Translations under genes and position numbers: made by a program
The notes under the pieces: generated by a model
Seen by the model: the letters and a program-made list of their open reading frames with translations, nothing else
Told to the model about the DNA's origin: nothing
Databases searched by the model: none
In this document: one piece after another, positions 1 to 7,880 of the stretch
How the letters are laid out: every line of letters starts with the position of its first letter
Position numbering within the stretch: the first letter of the stretch is position 1
Source: Spirochaetota bacterium
GTDB taxonomy: Bacteria; Spirochaetota; Spirochaetia; Treponematales; Treponemataceae
DNA length: 64,000 nt
Reading direction: 5' to 3'
Assembly: GCA_023443865.1 (NCBI GenBank)
Contig: JAEZST010000022.1
Coordinates: 744,001 to 808,000 of the forward strand

Positions 1-446
1 GCACCGGCCGGGGCGACTTCCCGAACCAGGTGAACAATTCCGTGTGCTTCCCCGGCATTCTCAAAGGCGCCCTGCTCGTGCGGGCGAAAAAAATCACCGA
101 CGGCATGGCCATAGCCTGTTCGCACTCGATCGCCGACTATTCCGAGAAAAAGGGTATCGACGTGGACCATATCGTGGTCAATATGGAAGATTCCGGCGTG
201 TTCGCGGTAGAGGCCGCGGACGTCGCCATGAAGGCGATCGAGGAAGGCGTCGCCCGGCTCGAGCTTGACTGGGCCACCGTGCACGACCTCGCCGCGGCGG
301 ATATAGACCAGGCCAGGCGGGCCACGAAGCTCCTGATGGACAGGGGCTTTATCGCGGACCCGCCCGAATCCATGCTTGAAGAGGCGATGGAGTACGCCGT
401 CGCCGCCATAACCGAGAAACGGGCCGCCGGGAGCCGCCCCTCCTAA
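1..446 (+). CDS. Malic enzyme (oxaloacetate-decarboxylating malate dehydrogenase), C-terminal part
   Basis: The frame is open from base 3 to a TAA at 444-446 and gives about 147 C-terminal residues; the N-terminus lies outside the window. The segment begins with TGRGDFPNQVNN, followed by the FPGILKGAL stretch, which matches the NAD(P)-binding C-terminal domain of bacterial malic enzymes. The family oxidatively decarboxylates malate to pyruvate. The last 40 residues contain the 'IDQARRATKLLMDRGFIADPP' type helix and tail. An EamA transporter starts 2 bases downstream on the same strand, so the two are probably co-transcribed. The cofactor (NAD or NADP) cannot be read from this part. Confidence 0.85.
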   Translation, partial: TGRGDFPNQVNNSVCFPGILKGALLVRAKKITDGMAIACSHSIADYSEKKGIDVDHIVVNMEDSGVFAVEAADVAMKAIEEGVARLELDWATVHDLAAADIDQARRATKLLMDRGFIADPPESMLEEAMEYAVAAITEKRAAGSRPS

Positions 447-448
447 TC

Positions 449-1318
449 ATGCTCCGCGACACTAGATCATCCGCGATTCTCTCCCTGGCGCTGTGCGCGC
501 TTTTGTGGAGCTCCGCCGGTTTTCTCATCAAGCTCGTGGATTGGGAGCCCTTCGCCATCGCGGGGGCCCGCAGTTTCGTCGCCTTCCTCACCATGCTCGC
601 CTTCGTGAGGAAGCCCCGGTTTTCCTTTTCCGCCAACCAGGTTTTCGCCGCGGTTTTCTACGCGCTCACGATGATTCTCTTCGTGACGGCCAATAAGATG
701 ACCACGGCGGCGAACGCCATATTGCTGCAATACACGGAGCCCATCTACATTATCCTCCTTTCCCCGCTGTTGCTGCGCGGCGAGAAGACCGACTGGGTCG
801 ACTGGCTCGCCGTGGTCGGGGTGTTCGGGGGGATGATCCTCTTTTTCTCGGGCGACCTGAACCTCAGCGCGAACGTCGGAAATATCCTCGCCCTGGCCTC
901 CGGCGTGTGTTTCGCCCTTTTCGCCATGTTTATGCGCAGGGAGCGGGAAGGCCGTACCGCCGAGGCCTTTATGCTCGCCCACGCGATAACCTTCGTTTTC
1001 TCGCTCCCCTTTATGGTTCGCGCGGGGCTCCCGGGCCCGGTTTCCGCCGGGGGCCTCGCGCTCCTCGGCGTTTTCCAGATCGGGCTGCCCTCCGTTTTAT
1101 ACGCGCGGGGCATTCGCGGGGTTACCGCCATAAGCGCCGCCTTGATTACCATGATCGAGCCGGTCATGAACCCGGTGTGGGTCTTCCTTTTTATCGGGGA
1201 AACGCCCGCGCTGACCGCCGTGGCGGGGGGAACCCTCATCGTGGCGACCGTTACCGCGCGTACGGTTCTCAAAGCGCGGAAAATGCGCTATCATGAGCGA
1301 AATTTATCGGAGGACTAA
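449..1318 (+). CDS. EamA/DMT-family transporter
   Basis: A 289-residue, very hydrophobic protein with about ten predicted membrane segments arranged as two repeats, the layout of the drug/metabolite transporter (EamA) superfamily. The first repeat carries the typical 'ALLWSSAGFLIK' start and a conserved 'ARSFVAFL' helix. The second ends with 'ITMIEPVMNPVWVFLFIGE', a characteristic EamA C-terminal pattern. It probably moves a small metabolite or amino acid across the inner membrane; the substrate cannot be inferred. The start is the first ATG after the malic-enzyme stop. Its TAA is followed immediately by the ndk start, with GGAGG for ndk inside its last codons, which indicates translational coupling. 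Confidence 0.85.
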   Translation: MLRDTRSSAILSLALCALLWSSAGFLIKLVDWEPFAIAGARSFVAFLTMLAFVRKPRFSFSANQVFAAVFYALTMILFVTANKMTTAANAILLQYTEPIYIILLSPLLLRGEKTDWVDWLAVVGVFGGMILFFSGDLNLSANVGNILALASGVCFALFAMFMRREREGRTAEAFMLAHAITFVFSLPFMVRAGLPGPVSAGGLALLGVFQIGLPSVLYARGIRGVTAISAALITMIEPVMNPVWVFLFIGETPALTAVAGGTLIVATVTARTVLKARKMRYHERNLSED

Positions 1319-1768
1319 ATGGCAATTCAAAGAACCTTTGCCATGCTGAAGCCGGGCGTGCTTCAGCGGAGAATCGTCGGCGACGTGCTTTCCCGCCTGG
1401 AGCGGAAGGGCCTGAATATCATCGGGCTTAAGGTAATGACCATTCCGCCCCTTTTAGCGGCCACCCATTACGCGGAGCATAAGGGAAAATCCTTTTACGA
1501 CCCGCTGATCGAGTACATTATTTCCGGGCCCGTGGTGGCCATGTGCATCGAGGGGGACGAGGCGATCCAGCTGGTCAGGCGCATTTGCGGCCCGACCGCC
1601 GTGTGCGAATCGCTTCCCGGCACCATTCGCGGCGACTACTGCATGCACACCAATCACAATATCATACACGCGTCCGATTCGCCCGAAAGCGCGGAACGGG
1701 AACTTAAACTGTTTTTCCGTCCGAAGGAACTGGTTTCCTGGGAAGACGGCAACGGCGGCTGGTACTAA
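1319..1768 (+). CDS. ndk: Nucleoside diphosphate kinase
   Basis: A 149-residue protein of normal family length. It starts with 'RTFAMLKPG', the canonical NDK N-terminus with the nucleotide-binding Lys. The phospho-accepting histidine is seen in 'NIIHASDS' (H117; most family members have HGSDS, so Ala replaces Gly next to the catalytic His). The enzyme transfers the gamma phosphate from ATP to other NDPs in the cytoplasm. The ATG directly follows the EamA stop, with GGAGG 6-10 bases upstream. gpsA follows after 12 bases, so this is an operon of unrelated housekeeping genes. Confidence 0.96.
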   Translation: MAIQRTFAMLKPGVLQRRIVGDVLSRLERKGLNIIGLKVMTIPPLLAATHYAEHKGKSFYDPLIEYIISGPVVAMCIEGDEAIQLVRRICGPTAVCESLPGTIRGDYCMHTNHNIIHASDSPESAERELKLFFRPKELVSWEDGNGGWY

Positions 1769-1780
1769 GGAGGAATTATT

Positions 1781-2836
1781 ATGGGTCAATCCATAGGGGT
1801 TATAGGAGCGGGAGCCTGGGGCACCGCCATGGCGATTTCCCTCGCGAAAGGCGGCCATTCGGTCGAGATTTGGGCCATGGAGCAGGACGTGGTGGACGGG
1901 ATCAACAAGGAGCGCGAAAACAAGCGGTTCCTTCCCGAATTCAAGACCCCCGAGGGCCTTTCCGCATCCACGGACATTAAGGCCGTCGCCTCCGGGAAGA
2001 GTTTCCTCATTCTGGCGAGCCCGTCCCTGTATCTCGCCCGAACCATGCAAGGCCTCCTGGACGTTCCCTCCATCCGGGACGGCTCCACGGTTATCGGCGT
2101 GCTGACCAAGGGTTTCATCCCTTCCCCGGAAGGCCCGAAGCTGATCCTGGAAACCCTCGAATCGGTACTGCCCGACAGCTTTAAAAAGAACCTGGTGTAC
2201 ATCGCCGGCCCGAGCCACGCCGAAGAGGTGGCCATGGGCAAGGTAACCGGCCTTATCGCCGCGAGCGAGAACCCCATGAACTCCATCCGCTTCCGCGAGG
2301 TTCTGAAGTCCAAGGGCCTCCTGGTGTTCTCCAGCCTGGACGTGATCGGCGTGCAGATCGCCGCGGCGGCCAAGAACGTGATCGCCATCGCCTTCGGCTG
2401 CCTGGACGCGATCGCGAAAAAGAGCGAGATTTTCGGCGACAACACGGAGAGCCTCCTTTTCGCCGCGGGCCTCAACGAGATTCAGACCATAGGCCGGGCG
2501 TTGGGCGCGACCCATCCGGAAACCTTTACCTCGCTCGCGGGCGTGGGCGACCTGGACGTAACCTGCCGCAGCAAATTCGGCCGCAACCAGCGCTTCGGGC
2601 ACGATATAATCGACAACGACATTCTCTCGAAATTCGCGAATATCGACGACCTGATCGCCCGCATTTCCGAGGTAGGCTACCTTCCCGAAGGGGCGGTGGC
2701 CTGCAAGTACGTGCATGAGCTGAGCCAGAAGAAAAACATCAAGCTCCCGATCTGCAACGGACTGTACCGCATCCTCAACAAGGAGCTCCGCCCCGTCGAG
2801 TTCATCGAGGAAATCCTTCAGGGAATCGAGATTTAA
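1781..2836 (+). CDS. gpsA: Glycerol-3-phosphate dehydrogenase [NAD(P)+]
   Basis: A 351-residue protein beginning with the Rossmann motif 'IGAGAWGTAMA'. It has the family signature 'GPSHAEEVAMG' in the middle and the catalytic lysine segment 'AAAKNVIAIAFGCLDA'. It reduces dihydroxyacetone phosphate to sn-glycerol-3-phosphate for phospholipid synthesis. The start is fixed by a strong AAGGAGG eight bases upstream. 'GVGDLDVTCRSKFGRNQRFG' is a further conserved block of the substrate domain. It sits between ndk and ffh in one transcription unit. Confidence 0.96.
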   Translation: MGQSIGVIGAGAWGTAMAISLAKGGHSVEIWAMEQDVVDGINKERENKRFLPEFKTPEGLSASTDIKAVASGKSFLILASPSLYLARTMQGLLDVPSIRDGSTVIGVLTKGFIPSPEGPKLILETLESVLPDSFKKNLVYIAGPSHAEEVAMGKVTGLIAASENPMNSIRFREVLKSKGLLVFSSLDVIGVQIAAAAKNVIAIAFGCLDAIAKKSEIFGDNTESLLFAAGLNEIQTIGRALGATHPETFTSLAGVGDLDVTCRSKFGRNQRFGHDIIDNDILSKFANIDDLIARISEVGYLPEGAVACKYVHELSQKKNIKLPICNGLYRILNKELRPVEFIEEILQGIEI

Positions 2837-2841
2837 GGCCC

Positions 2842-4188
2842 ATGCTCGAAAAAGTAACCAATACCTTCAGCGACATAGTCCGCAAGATCGGCGGCAAGAG
2901 CCAGATCACGGAAAAGAACATAGAGGACGCCGTAGAGGAAATAAAGATGGCGCTCCTCGAGGCGGACGTCAACCTCAGGGTCGTGCGCCGCTTCGTGAAC
3001 GGCACGATCGAGGAGGCGAAGGGCGAAAAGGTCCTTCGCGCCGTAGACCCGGGCCAGCAGTTCGTCAAGATCGTCCACGACCGCATGGTTGCCCTCCTGG
3101 GCGACTCCAAGCAGGACCTGCATCTCAAGGGCCCCGATACCCAGTCCGTCATCCTCTTTCTCGGCCTTCAGGGCTCCGGTAAGACCACCTCGGCGGCCAA
3201 ACTCGCCGCCCGTCTCGTAAAGCAGGGCCGCAAACCCATGCTCGCGGCGTGCGACCTCGTGCGCCCCGCGGCCGTTGAGCAGCTTTCGACGCTCGGCGAA
3301 AAGGTCGGCGTGCCGGTCTATAAGGAAGAGTTCGTTCCCGGCAAGGGAGACCCGGTAAAGGTCGCGAAGAACGCCCTCGCCGCCGCGCGAAAGGGCGGAT
3401 ACGATACCCTCATCGTGGATACCGCGGGCCGGCTCCAGATCGACGAAGGGATGATGAAGGAAATCGCCGACGTCAAAAAGGCAGTCGATCCCGTCGAGAC
3501 GATCCTCGTCGCCGACTCCATGACCGGCCAGAACGCCGTGGACATCGCCAAGGCCTTCGACGAGGCGGTGAGCCTTTCCGGCGTGATCCTCACCAAGTTC
3601 GATTCCGACGCCCGTGGCGGCGCGGCCCTTTCGCTCAAGAGCGTGACCGGCAAGCCAATCCTCTTCATGGGCGTGGGCGAAAAGATCGAGGACCTCGAAC
3701 CCTTCTATCCCGAGCGCATCGCGGGCCGTATCCTCGGCATGGGCGATATCGTCTCTCTCGTGGAAAAGGCCCAGGAGACCGTCGACCTCGAGGAGGCCGC
3801 CAAGCTTCAAAAGAAGATGGCGAGCGAGACCTTCACGTTGCAGGACATGCTTGAACAGCTCGAGCAGATGGGGAAGATGGGCTCGATTCAGTCAATGCTG
3901 GAAATGCTGCCGGGCATGGCGGGCCAGATCAGCGAGGCCGATATCGACACCAGCGGAATCAAGTACCAGAAGGCGATTATCCTTTCCATGACGAAAAAAG
4001 AGCGCGCCAACCACCTGATCATCGGCCCCTCGCGGCGAAAGCGGATCGCCCGTGGCTCTGGCACCTCGGTCCAGGAAGTGAACAAGCTCATTAAGAATTT
4101 CGAGAAGATGCGGAATACCATGAAAAAGTTCGCCAAAAACAAAGGCCTCGCCGCAAAGATGATGGCGGGCATGGCCGGAATGAAATGA
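2842..4188 (+). CDS. ffh: Signal recognition particle GTPase Ffh
   Basis: A 448-residue SRP54-type protein with all three domains. The N domain is a helical bundle (about residues 1-85). The G domain has the P-loop 'GLQGSGKTT' near residue 110, 'DTAGR' near 195 and 'TKFD' near 250. The methionine-rich M domain follows (from about 300). It binds the 4.5S RNA and signal peptides and docks with FtsY at the membrane. Only 5 bases separate it from gpsA. The protein ends MAGMAGMK. The final nine codons (with the TGA) and the next 48 bases are repeated twice more downstream (see the repeat entry). Confidence 0.97.
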   Translation: MLEKVTNTFSDIVRKIGGKSQITEKNIEDAVEEIKMALLEADVNLRVVRRFVNGTIEEAKGEKVLRAVDPGQQFVKIVHDRMVALLGDSKQDLHLKGPDTQSVILFLGLQGSGKTTSAAKLAARLVKQGRKPMLAACDLVRPAAVEQLSTLGEKVGVPVYKEEFVPGKGDPVKVAKNALAAARKGGYDTLIVDTAGRLQIDEGMMKEIADVKKAVDPVETILVADSMTGQNAVDIAKAFDEAVSLSGVILTKFDSDARGGAALSLKSVTGKPILFMGVGEKIEDLEPFYPERIAGRILGMGDIVSLVEKAQETVDLEEAAKLQKKMASETFTLQDMLEQLEQMGKMGSIQSMLEMLPGMAGQISEADIDTSGIKYQKAIILSMTKKERANHLIIGPSRRKRIARGSGTSVQEVNKLIKNFEKMRNTMKKFAKNKGLAAKMMAGMAGMK

Positions 4189-4386
4189 GCCCATCAGTAA
4201 ATACGATACCCCTAGCCAAACGGCCCTAAGGGACGTATGGCGCAGATGGGCGCAATGAAATGAGCCCATCAGTAAATACGATACCCCTAGCCAAACGGCC
4301 CTAAGGGACGTATGGCGGGCATGGCCGGAATGAAATGAGGCCATGCGGTAAATACAATTCCCCTCGCCAAACGGCCCGCGCCGCAA
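4162..4386 (+). repeat. Three tandem 75-bp units covering the 3' end and stop codon of ffh
   Basis: Units run 4162-4236, 4237-4311 and 4312-4386; the period is exactly 75 bases. Each unit holds an eight-codon Met-rich end plus TGA, then 48 bases of non-coding sequence. Units 1 and 3 encode MAGMAGMK and unit 2 encodes MAQMGAMK. The 48-base tails of units 1 and 2 look identical, and the tail of unit 3 has diverged. The period is a multiple of three, so frame is kept, and TGA is followed by an in-frame TAA in units 1 and 2. The third unit ends where the convergent diguanylate cyclase gene begins (its stop is at 4387-4389). AAGGGACGT precedes the ATG of units 2 and 3 and looks like a weak Shine-Dalgarno. 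Confidence 0.95.
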
Positions 4387-5505
4387 TCAGGTTTTATGCC
4401 GCGCCAGGGACGCCCGCTCCAAAAGCCCCTCGCAATAGAGGGTAGAGCGGTTTCTCCCCCCTTCCTTTGAGCGGTATAGGGCCTTGTCGGCGTCTTCCAC
4501 GAGCTTTATCGCGGTAATTCCCGAAACCGGCCTGATCAGGCGGGCTCCCAGGCTGATGGTGACCGATAAGGGACCGGACCCGTCCGGGGCGGGTACTTCT
4601 AGCCGGGAAACCGCCGTTCGGATCCGTTCGGCCACGAGCAGCAACCCTTCCGCGTCGCAGTCCGCCAGGAGAACCGTGAATTCCTCGCCGCCAAAGCGCG
4701 CCGGGCAGTCCTCCCCGCGCACCAGGGCTTTCAGCTCGTTCGCGATATGGATCAGCACCTCGTCGCCGGTAACGTGGCCCCAGGTATCGTTGAACCGCTT
4801 GAAATGGTCAACGTCCATCATGATTAATCCCGAGGTCGTATTGCGCCGACGGGCGTGGGCGATGGCCTCTTCCAGGCGCCGATTGAAATAGTCGTGGGTA
4901 AAAAGGCCCGTCTTCGGTTCGGTGATGGAACTTTCGTAGTGAAGGCCGTTTTGGACGCTTACCGAAAGGAAGCGGATCATGCGGTCCACGTATTTCTTTT
5001 CCAGTTCCGTATAGCCGCTTCCGACGATTTTTTTGCCCAGAATGACGATGCCGTACAGTCCGCCGATACCGAACATGGGAAAAATGACCTCGGGCTGAAG
5101 CCTCCGGAAATCCTCCCCGAATACCTCGGGCCCAAGCTCGCTTTCCAGGTCGGCGAAATCGGCCCCGGCGGGGTTGGCGTTGAAACGGAGCCTGAAAATT
5201 TCCCAATACAGCTGGGGAATTCGGTCCGCGCTTTCCTTGAGATTGCGGTAACAGTACTGGCGGTTGGTGGTTCCGCGGGGCGGCTTGACGATAAAGCCCA
5301 AAAACTGGGGAATGAAGTGGTCGAGTATTTTCGCGATGAAAAAATCGAGCATGGAGTTTACGTCGGTATAGGCCAAAAGAAGGGCTGCGTCGTTGATTAT
5401 CCGTTCAAGCTCCCGGTTTTCCTTCCTTAAATCGCCGAGGGCATCCAGGGCGCCCGACTTTTCAAGCTGATTGAACTGTGTTAGTACGTCCGCAGAGATT
5501 GGCAT
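4387..5505 (-). CDS. Diguanylate cyclase (GGDEF domain) with GAF-like N-terminus
   Basis: A protein of about 372 residues. The C-terminal 170 residues are a GGDEF domain with 'MDVDHFKRFNDTWGH' and an intact active site GGEEF (about residues 272-276 from this start). Five residues before GGEEF lies RGED, a complete RxxD inhibitory I-site. It is therefore predicted to make cyclic di-GMP and to be product-inhibited. Residues about 40-190 look like a GAF-type sensor; the N-terminus is a short coiled coil. No membrane segment is seen. The ATG at 5505 is chosen over a TTG two codons upstream because TACAAT ends 6 bases before this ATG and no ribosome site is present. It is divergent from the AmmeMemoRadiSam genes. 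Confidence 0.9.
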   Translation of the reverse strand: MPISADVLTQFNQLEKSGALDALGDLRKENRELERIINDAALLLAYTDVNSMLDFFIAKILDHFIPQFLGFIVKPPRGTTNRQYCYRNLKESADRIPQLYWEIFRLRFNANPAGADFADLESELGPEVFGEDFRRLQPEVIFPMFGIGGLYGIVILGKKIVGSGYTELEKKYVDRMIRFLSVSVQNGLHYESSITEPKTGLFTHDYFNRRLEEAIAHARRRNTTSGLIMMDVDHFKRFNDTWGHVTGDEVLIHIANELKALVRGEDCPARFGGEEFTVLLADCDAEGLLLVAERIRTAVSRLEVPAPDGSGPLSVTISLGARLIRPVSGITAIKLVEDADKALYRSKEGGRNRSTLYCEGLLERASLARHKT

Positions 5506-5511
5506 GTCCAA

Positions 5512-5540
5512 ATTGTAAGGCTTTTTTCCGGAAAAGTCAC
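5512..5540 (-). promoter_or_regulatory. Promoter of the diguanylate cyclase gene
   Basis: Read on the minus strand: -35 GTGACT (5540-5535), 17-base spacer, -10 TACAAT (5517-5512), then 6 bases to the ATG at 5505. The spacer contains the 12-bp palindrome TTTTCCGGAAAA (5524-5535). With this spacing transcription would start at or near the ATG, giving a leaderless message. Confidence 0.6.
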
Positions 5541-5561
5541 CAAATGGATTCGAAAGACGCC

Positions 5562-5567
5562 TATACT
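5562..5567 (+). promoter_or_regulatory. -10 element of the AmmeMemoRadiSam operon
   Basis: TATACT at 5562-5567 is followed by 6 bases and ATG at 5574. No convincing -35 hexamer is seen 16-18 bases upstream, so an activator may be needed. It lies in a 68-base gap shared with the divergent diguanylate cyclase promoter. Confidence 0.45.
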
Positions 5568-5573
5568 TTAACT

Positions 5574-6395
5574 ATGGTTGCCAACGAACGCGCGATGTAC
5601 GGTTTGCTTCTCCCCCATCCCCCGGTATTGGTACCCGCGGTCGGGGGCGGCCGCGAATCGGACGCGGGAATTACCCTCGCCGGTCTTCGGAAGGCCGCGG
5701 AACGGTTTCGGGATTTCGCGCCCGAAACGGTGGTGATAATTTCTCCCCATGCGCCCCTCTATCGGGATTACCTTTTCGTGTATCGCGATAACCCTCTTTC
5801 GGGATCCTTCGCCGCCTTCGGCGCGGCCGACGCGCGGTTATCCTTTTCGGAAGATTCGGAATTCGCCGAAGGGCTTTTGGATTCCCTTGCCAAGGCCGGC
5901 ATAAACGCGGGCTCCGAGGGCGCCCAGGAAACGGGAGGCCTTGACCACGGCGCGCTGGTACCGCTTTGGTTCCTGTCCGGCGCTTACGCGAAATTCTCCC
6001 TGGTCGCGCTTTCCCAATCGGCCTTGAGCGAGCGGGATATCCTCGCGGCGGGCGCCTGCATCGCGGAAACCGCCCGCCGCCTCGCCCGCCGCGTCTGCGT
6101 CGTCGCAAGCGGCGATATGTCGCACCGGGTTAACCGGGCGAGTCCCTACGGCATGAGAGTCGAGGGCGCGCAGTTCGACGCAGCGGTATGCGACGCCTTG
6201 CGCGCGTCCGCTCCCGGCGCTATACGTAAAATAGACCCGCGCGTGCGGGAAGCCGCCGGCGAATGCGGGTATCGCTCCATCGTGATGCTCGAGGGCGCCA
6301 TGCCCGACGCCCGTACCGCGCTTCTCTCCTACGAGGCGCCCTTCGGCATCGGATACTGCGCGGCGGAGTTTACGAGCCCGGAGGCGCAAACATGA
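5574..6395 (+). CDS. AmmeMemoRadiSam system LigB-like protein (class III extradiol dioxygenase fold)
   Basis: About 273 residues. Conserved LigB/MEMO-superfamily positions are visible: 'LLPHPPVLVP' near the start, 'IISPHAP', 'GLDHGALVPLWF' and 'VASGDMSHR', which hold the histidines that bind metal in ring-cleaving dioxygenases. In many bacteria this domain is fused to the N-terminus of an AMMECR1 domain; here the AMMECR1 gene is separate and starts inside this stop codon. No aromatic-degradation genes are nearby, so a ring-cleavage role is doubtful. The true biochemical role of the system is unknown. The start is uncertain: ATG 5574 fits the -10 spacing, and ATG 5595 (MYGLLLPHPP) fits the family N-terminus better. 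Confidence 0.85.
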   Translation: MVANERAMYGLLLPHPPVLVPAVGGGRESDAGITLAGLRKAAERFRDFAPETVVIISPHAPLYRDYLFVYRDNPLSGSFAAFGAADARLSFSEDSEFAEGLLDSLAKAGINAGSEGAQETGGLDHGALVPLWFLSGAYAKFSLVALSQSALSERDILAAGACIAETARRLARRVCVVASGDMSHRVNRASPYGMRVEGAQFDAAVCDALRASAPGAIRKIDPRVREAAGECGYRSIVMLEGAMPDARTALLSYEAPFGIGYCAAEFTSPEAQT

Positions 6396-6925
6396 ACGAG
6401 CCTACCCATACGAGTCCCGTGCGTATAGCGCGGCAGGCGGTGGAAACCTTCGTTAACGCCGGAAGGATTCCCTCCGTAGAGGAAGTCGATTCGCTGGATA
6501 TTCCGGTCCCCGAGGGGAATCGGGCGGCTTGCTTCGTGTCCCTGCACCGTCACGGAAGCCTCCGCGGCTGCATCGGCACGATTCTGCCGACCATGGCGAG
6601 CGTAACCGCGGAGATCATCCGAAACGCGGTTAGCGCCTGCTCGGAGGACCCCCGCTTCGATCCGGTTTCCCCGGAGGAGCTGGAAGGCCTCGAGATCAGC
6701 GTGGATATTCTCGGACCGCCCGAGCACATAATCGACCCTGGTGAGCTCGATCCCGCCAGGTACGGGGTGATCGTGAGCGCCGGTTTCCGCCGGGTCCTTT
6801 TGCTGCCCGACCTGGAGGGCGTGGATACGGTAACGCAGCAGCTCGCGATCGCCTGCAGAAAGGGTGGAATCGGCCCCGACGAACCCTTTGCCATGCAGCG
6901 GTTCACGGTAACGAGGTATCGGTGA
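6392..6925 (+). CDS. AMMECR1 domain protein (AmmeMemoRadiSam system protein A)
   Basis: A 177-residue protein that is essentially one AMMECR1 domain. The near-invariant motif 'LRGCIGT' is present (about residues 56-62), as are 'DPRFDPVSPEELEGLEISVDIL' and a C-terminal 'CRKGGIG' segment typical of the family. The start is the ATG overlapping the previous stop (ATGA) with GGAGG just upstream. AMMECR1 proteins occur from archaea to human and often sit next to a MEMO/LigB protein and a radical SAM enzyme. The molecular function is not established. It is translationally coupled to both neighbours. Confidence 0.9.
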   Translation: MNEPTHTSPVRIARQAVETFVNAGRIPSVEEVDSLDIPVPEGNRAACFVSLHRHGSLRGCIGTILPTMASVTAEIIRNAVSACSEDPRFDPVSPEELEGLEISVDILGPPEHIIDPGELDPARYGVIVSAGFRRVLLLPDLEGVDTVTQQLAIACRKGGIGPDEPFAMQRFTVTRYR

Positions 6926-6926
6926 T

Positions 6927-7835
6927 ATGAGGGAAGCCATGTTTTGGGAAACCGTGGGTTCCACGGAAGAAAACGAACGGCGCCGGGTGCGGTGCCGCCT
7001 GTGCCCGCACGAGTGCGTGATCGCCCCGGGTAGCCGCGGCAAGTGCCACGTTCGCCTGAATCGCGGCGGGACCCTGTTCGCCGAGGCATGGGGCATCGTG
7101 CCCGCCTTGGCCCTGGACCCGATCGAAAAAAAGCCCCTGAACCGATTCCATCCCGGCTCGTATATCCTTTCCGCGGGCGGCTACGGCTGTAATCTTTCCT
7201 GCCTGTTCTGCCAGAATCACGGCATTTCCCAGCGGGGTCTCGATCCCTTTAACCATTCCGGCGACGAGCCGGCCGGCGACCGCCGCGTCCTTCCCGAGGA
7301 CCTGGTGAACGAGGCCCTGGCCCTCCGGGACGAGGGCAATATCGGCATCGCCTTTACCTACAACGAACCCCTGATCGGGTATGAATACGTATGGGACACG
7401 GCCCGCCTCGCCAAGGAAAAGGGCTTGCTGACGGTGCTCGTGACAAACGGCTACGTGAATGCGTCTCCCCTGCAAAGGCTTCTTCCCTACATCGACGCCA
7501 TGAACGTCGACCTCAAGGCCTTCTCCGATTCCTTCTACCGCGAACTCTGCGGCGGATCCCTCAAGCCGGTCCTCGAGACCGTCCGCGCGGCCGCCGACGC
7601 CTGCCACGTCGAGATTACCACCTTGGTCATTCCCGGCGAAAATTCCTCCGCGGAGGAAATTGACGCGCTGTCCCGCTGGATCGCCTCCGTCAATCCCGGC
7701 ATCCCCCTCCACCTCAATCGACACCATCCCGATTATCTGATGAGCGAGCCGCCGCCCATCGATCGCGATAGCCTTTTCCATCTTGCCGAGGTTTCACGCC
7801 GCAGCCTTTCCCACGTGTACGCGGGAAACCTGTGA
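6927..7835 (+). CDS. amrS: AmmeMemoRadiSam system radical SAM enzyme
   Basis: A 302-residue radical SAM protein. The 4Fe-4S-binding CxxxCxxC motif is 'GCNLSCLFCQNH' (about residues 89-100). Upstream, 'CRLCPHECVIAPGSRGKCHVR' adds four cysteines, a pattern shared with pyruvate-formate-lyase-activase-like members. 'ALDPIEKKPLNRFHPGS' and 'FTYNEPLIGYEY' are recognisable AmrS blocks. It begins one base after the AMMECR1 stop. Together the three genes form the complete triad; the substrate is unknown. GRE-activating activity is an alternative, but no glycyl-radical enzyme is present nearby. Confidence 0.92.
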   Translation: MREAMFWETVGSTEENERRRVRCRLCPHECVIAPGSRGKCHVRLNRGGTLFAEAWGIVPALALDPIEKKPLNRFHPGSYILSAGGYGCNLSCLFCQNHGISQRGLDPFNHSGDEPAGDRRVLPEDLVNEALALRDEGNIGIAFTYNEPLIGYEYVWDTARLAKEKGLLTVLVTNGYVNASPLQRLLPYIDAMNVDLKAFSDSFYRELCGGSLKPVLETVRAAADACHVEITTLVIPGENSSAEEIDALSRWIASVNPGIPLHLNRHHPDYLMSEPPPIDRDSLFHLAEVSRRSLSHVYAGNL

Positions 7836-7846
7836 TTTTTTGCGAT

Positions 7847-7874
7847 TGTGGGCACGGGAAATCGGGGGTATAAT
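7847..7874 (+). promoter_or_regulatory. Promoter of the FHA-phosphatase-kinase operon
   Basis: -35 TTGTGG (7847-7852), 16-base spacer, perfect -10 TATAAT (7869-7874), then only 6 bases to the ATG at 7881. No Shine-Dalgarno is seen, so the mRNA is probably leaderless. Confidence 0.65.
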
Positions 7875-7880
7875 CGGCGT

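Noticed and set aside
1454..2716. 420-codon open frame on the minus strand across ndk and gpsA
   Set aside because: It is antisense to two clearly conserved genes, has no family pattern, and its composition (runs of Gly/Arg/His) is that of a GC-rich shadow frame.
4162..4386. Possible CRISPR array or terminator array
   Set aside because: Repeats are contiguous 75-bp units without unique spacers and include coding sequence; no cas genes are present.
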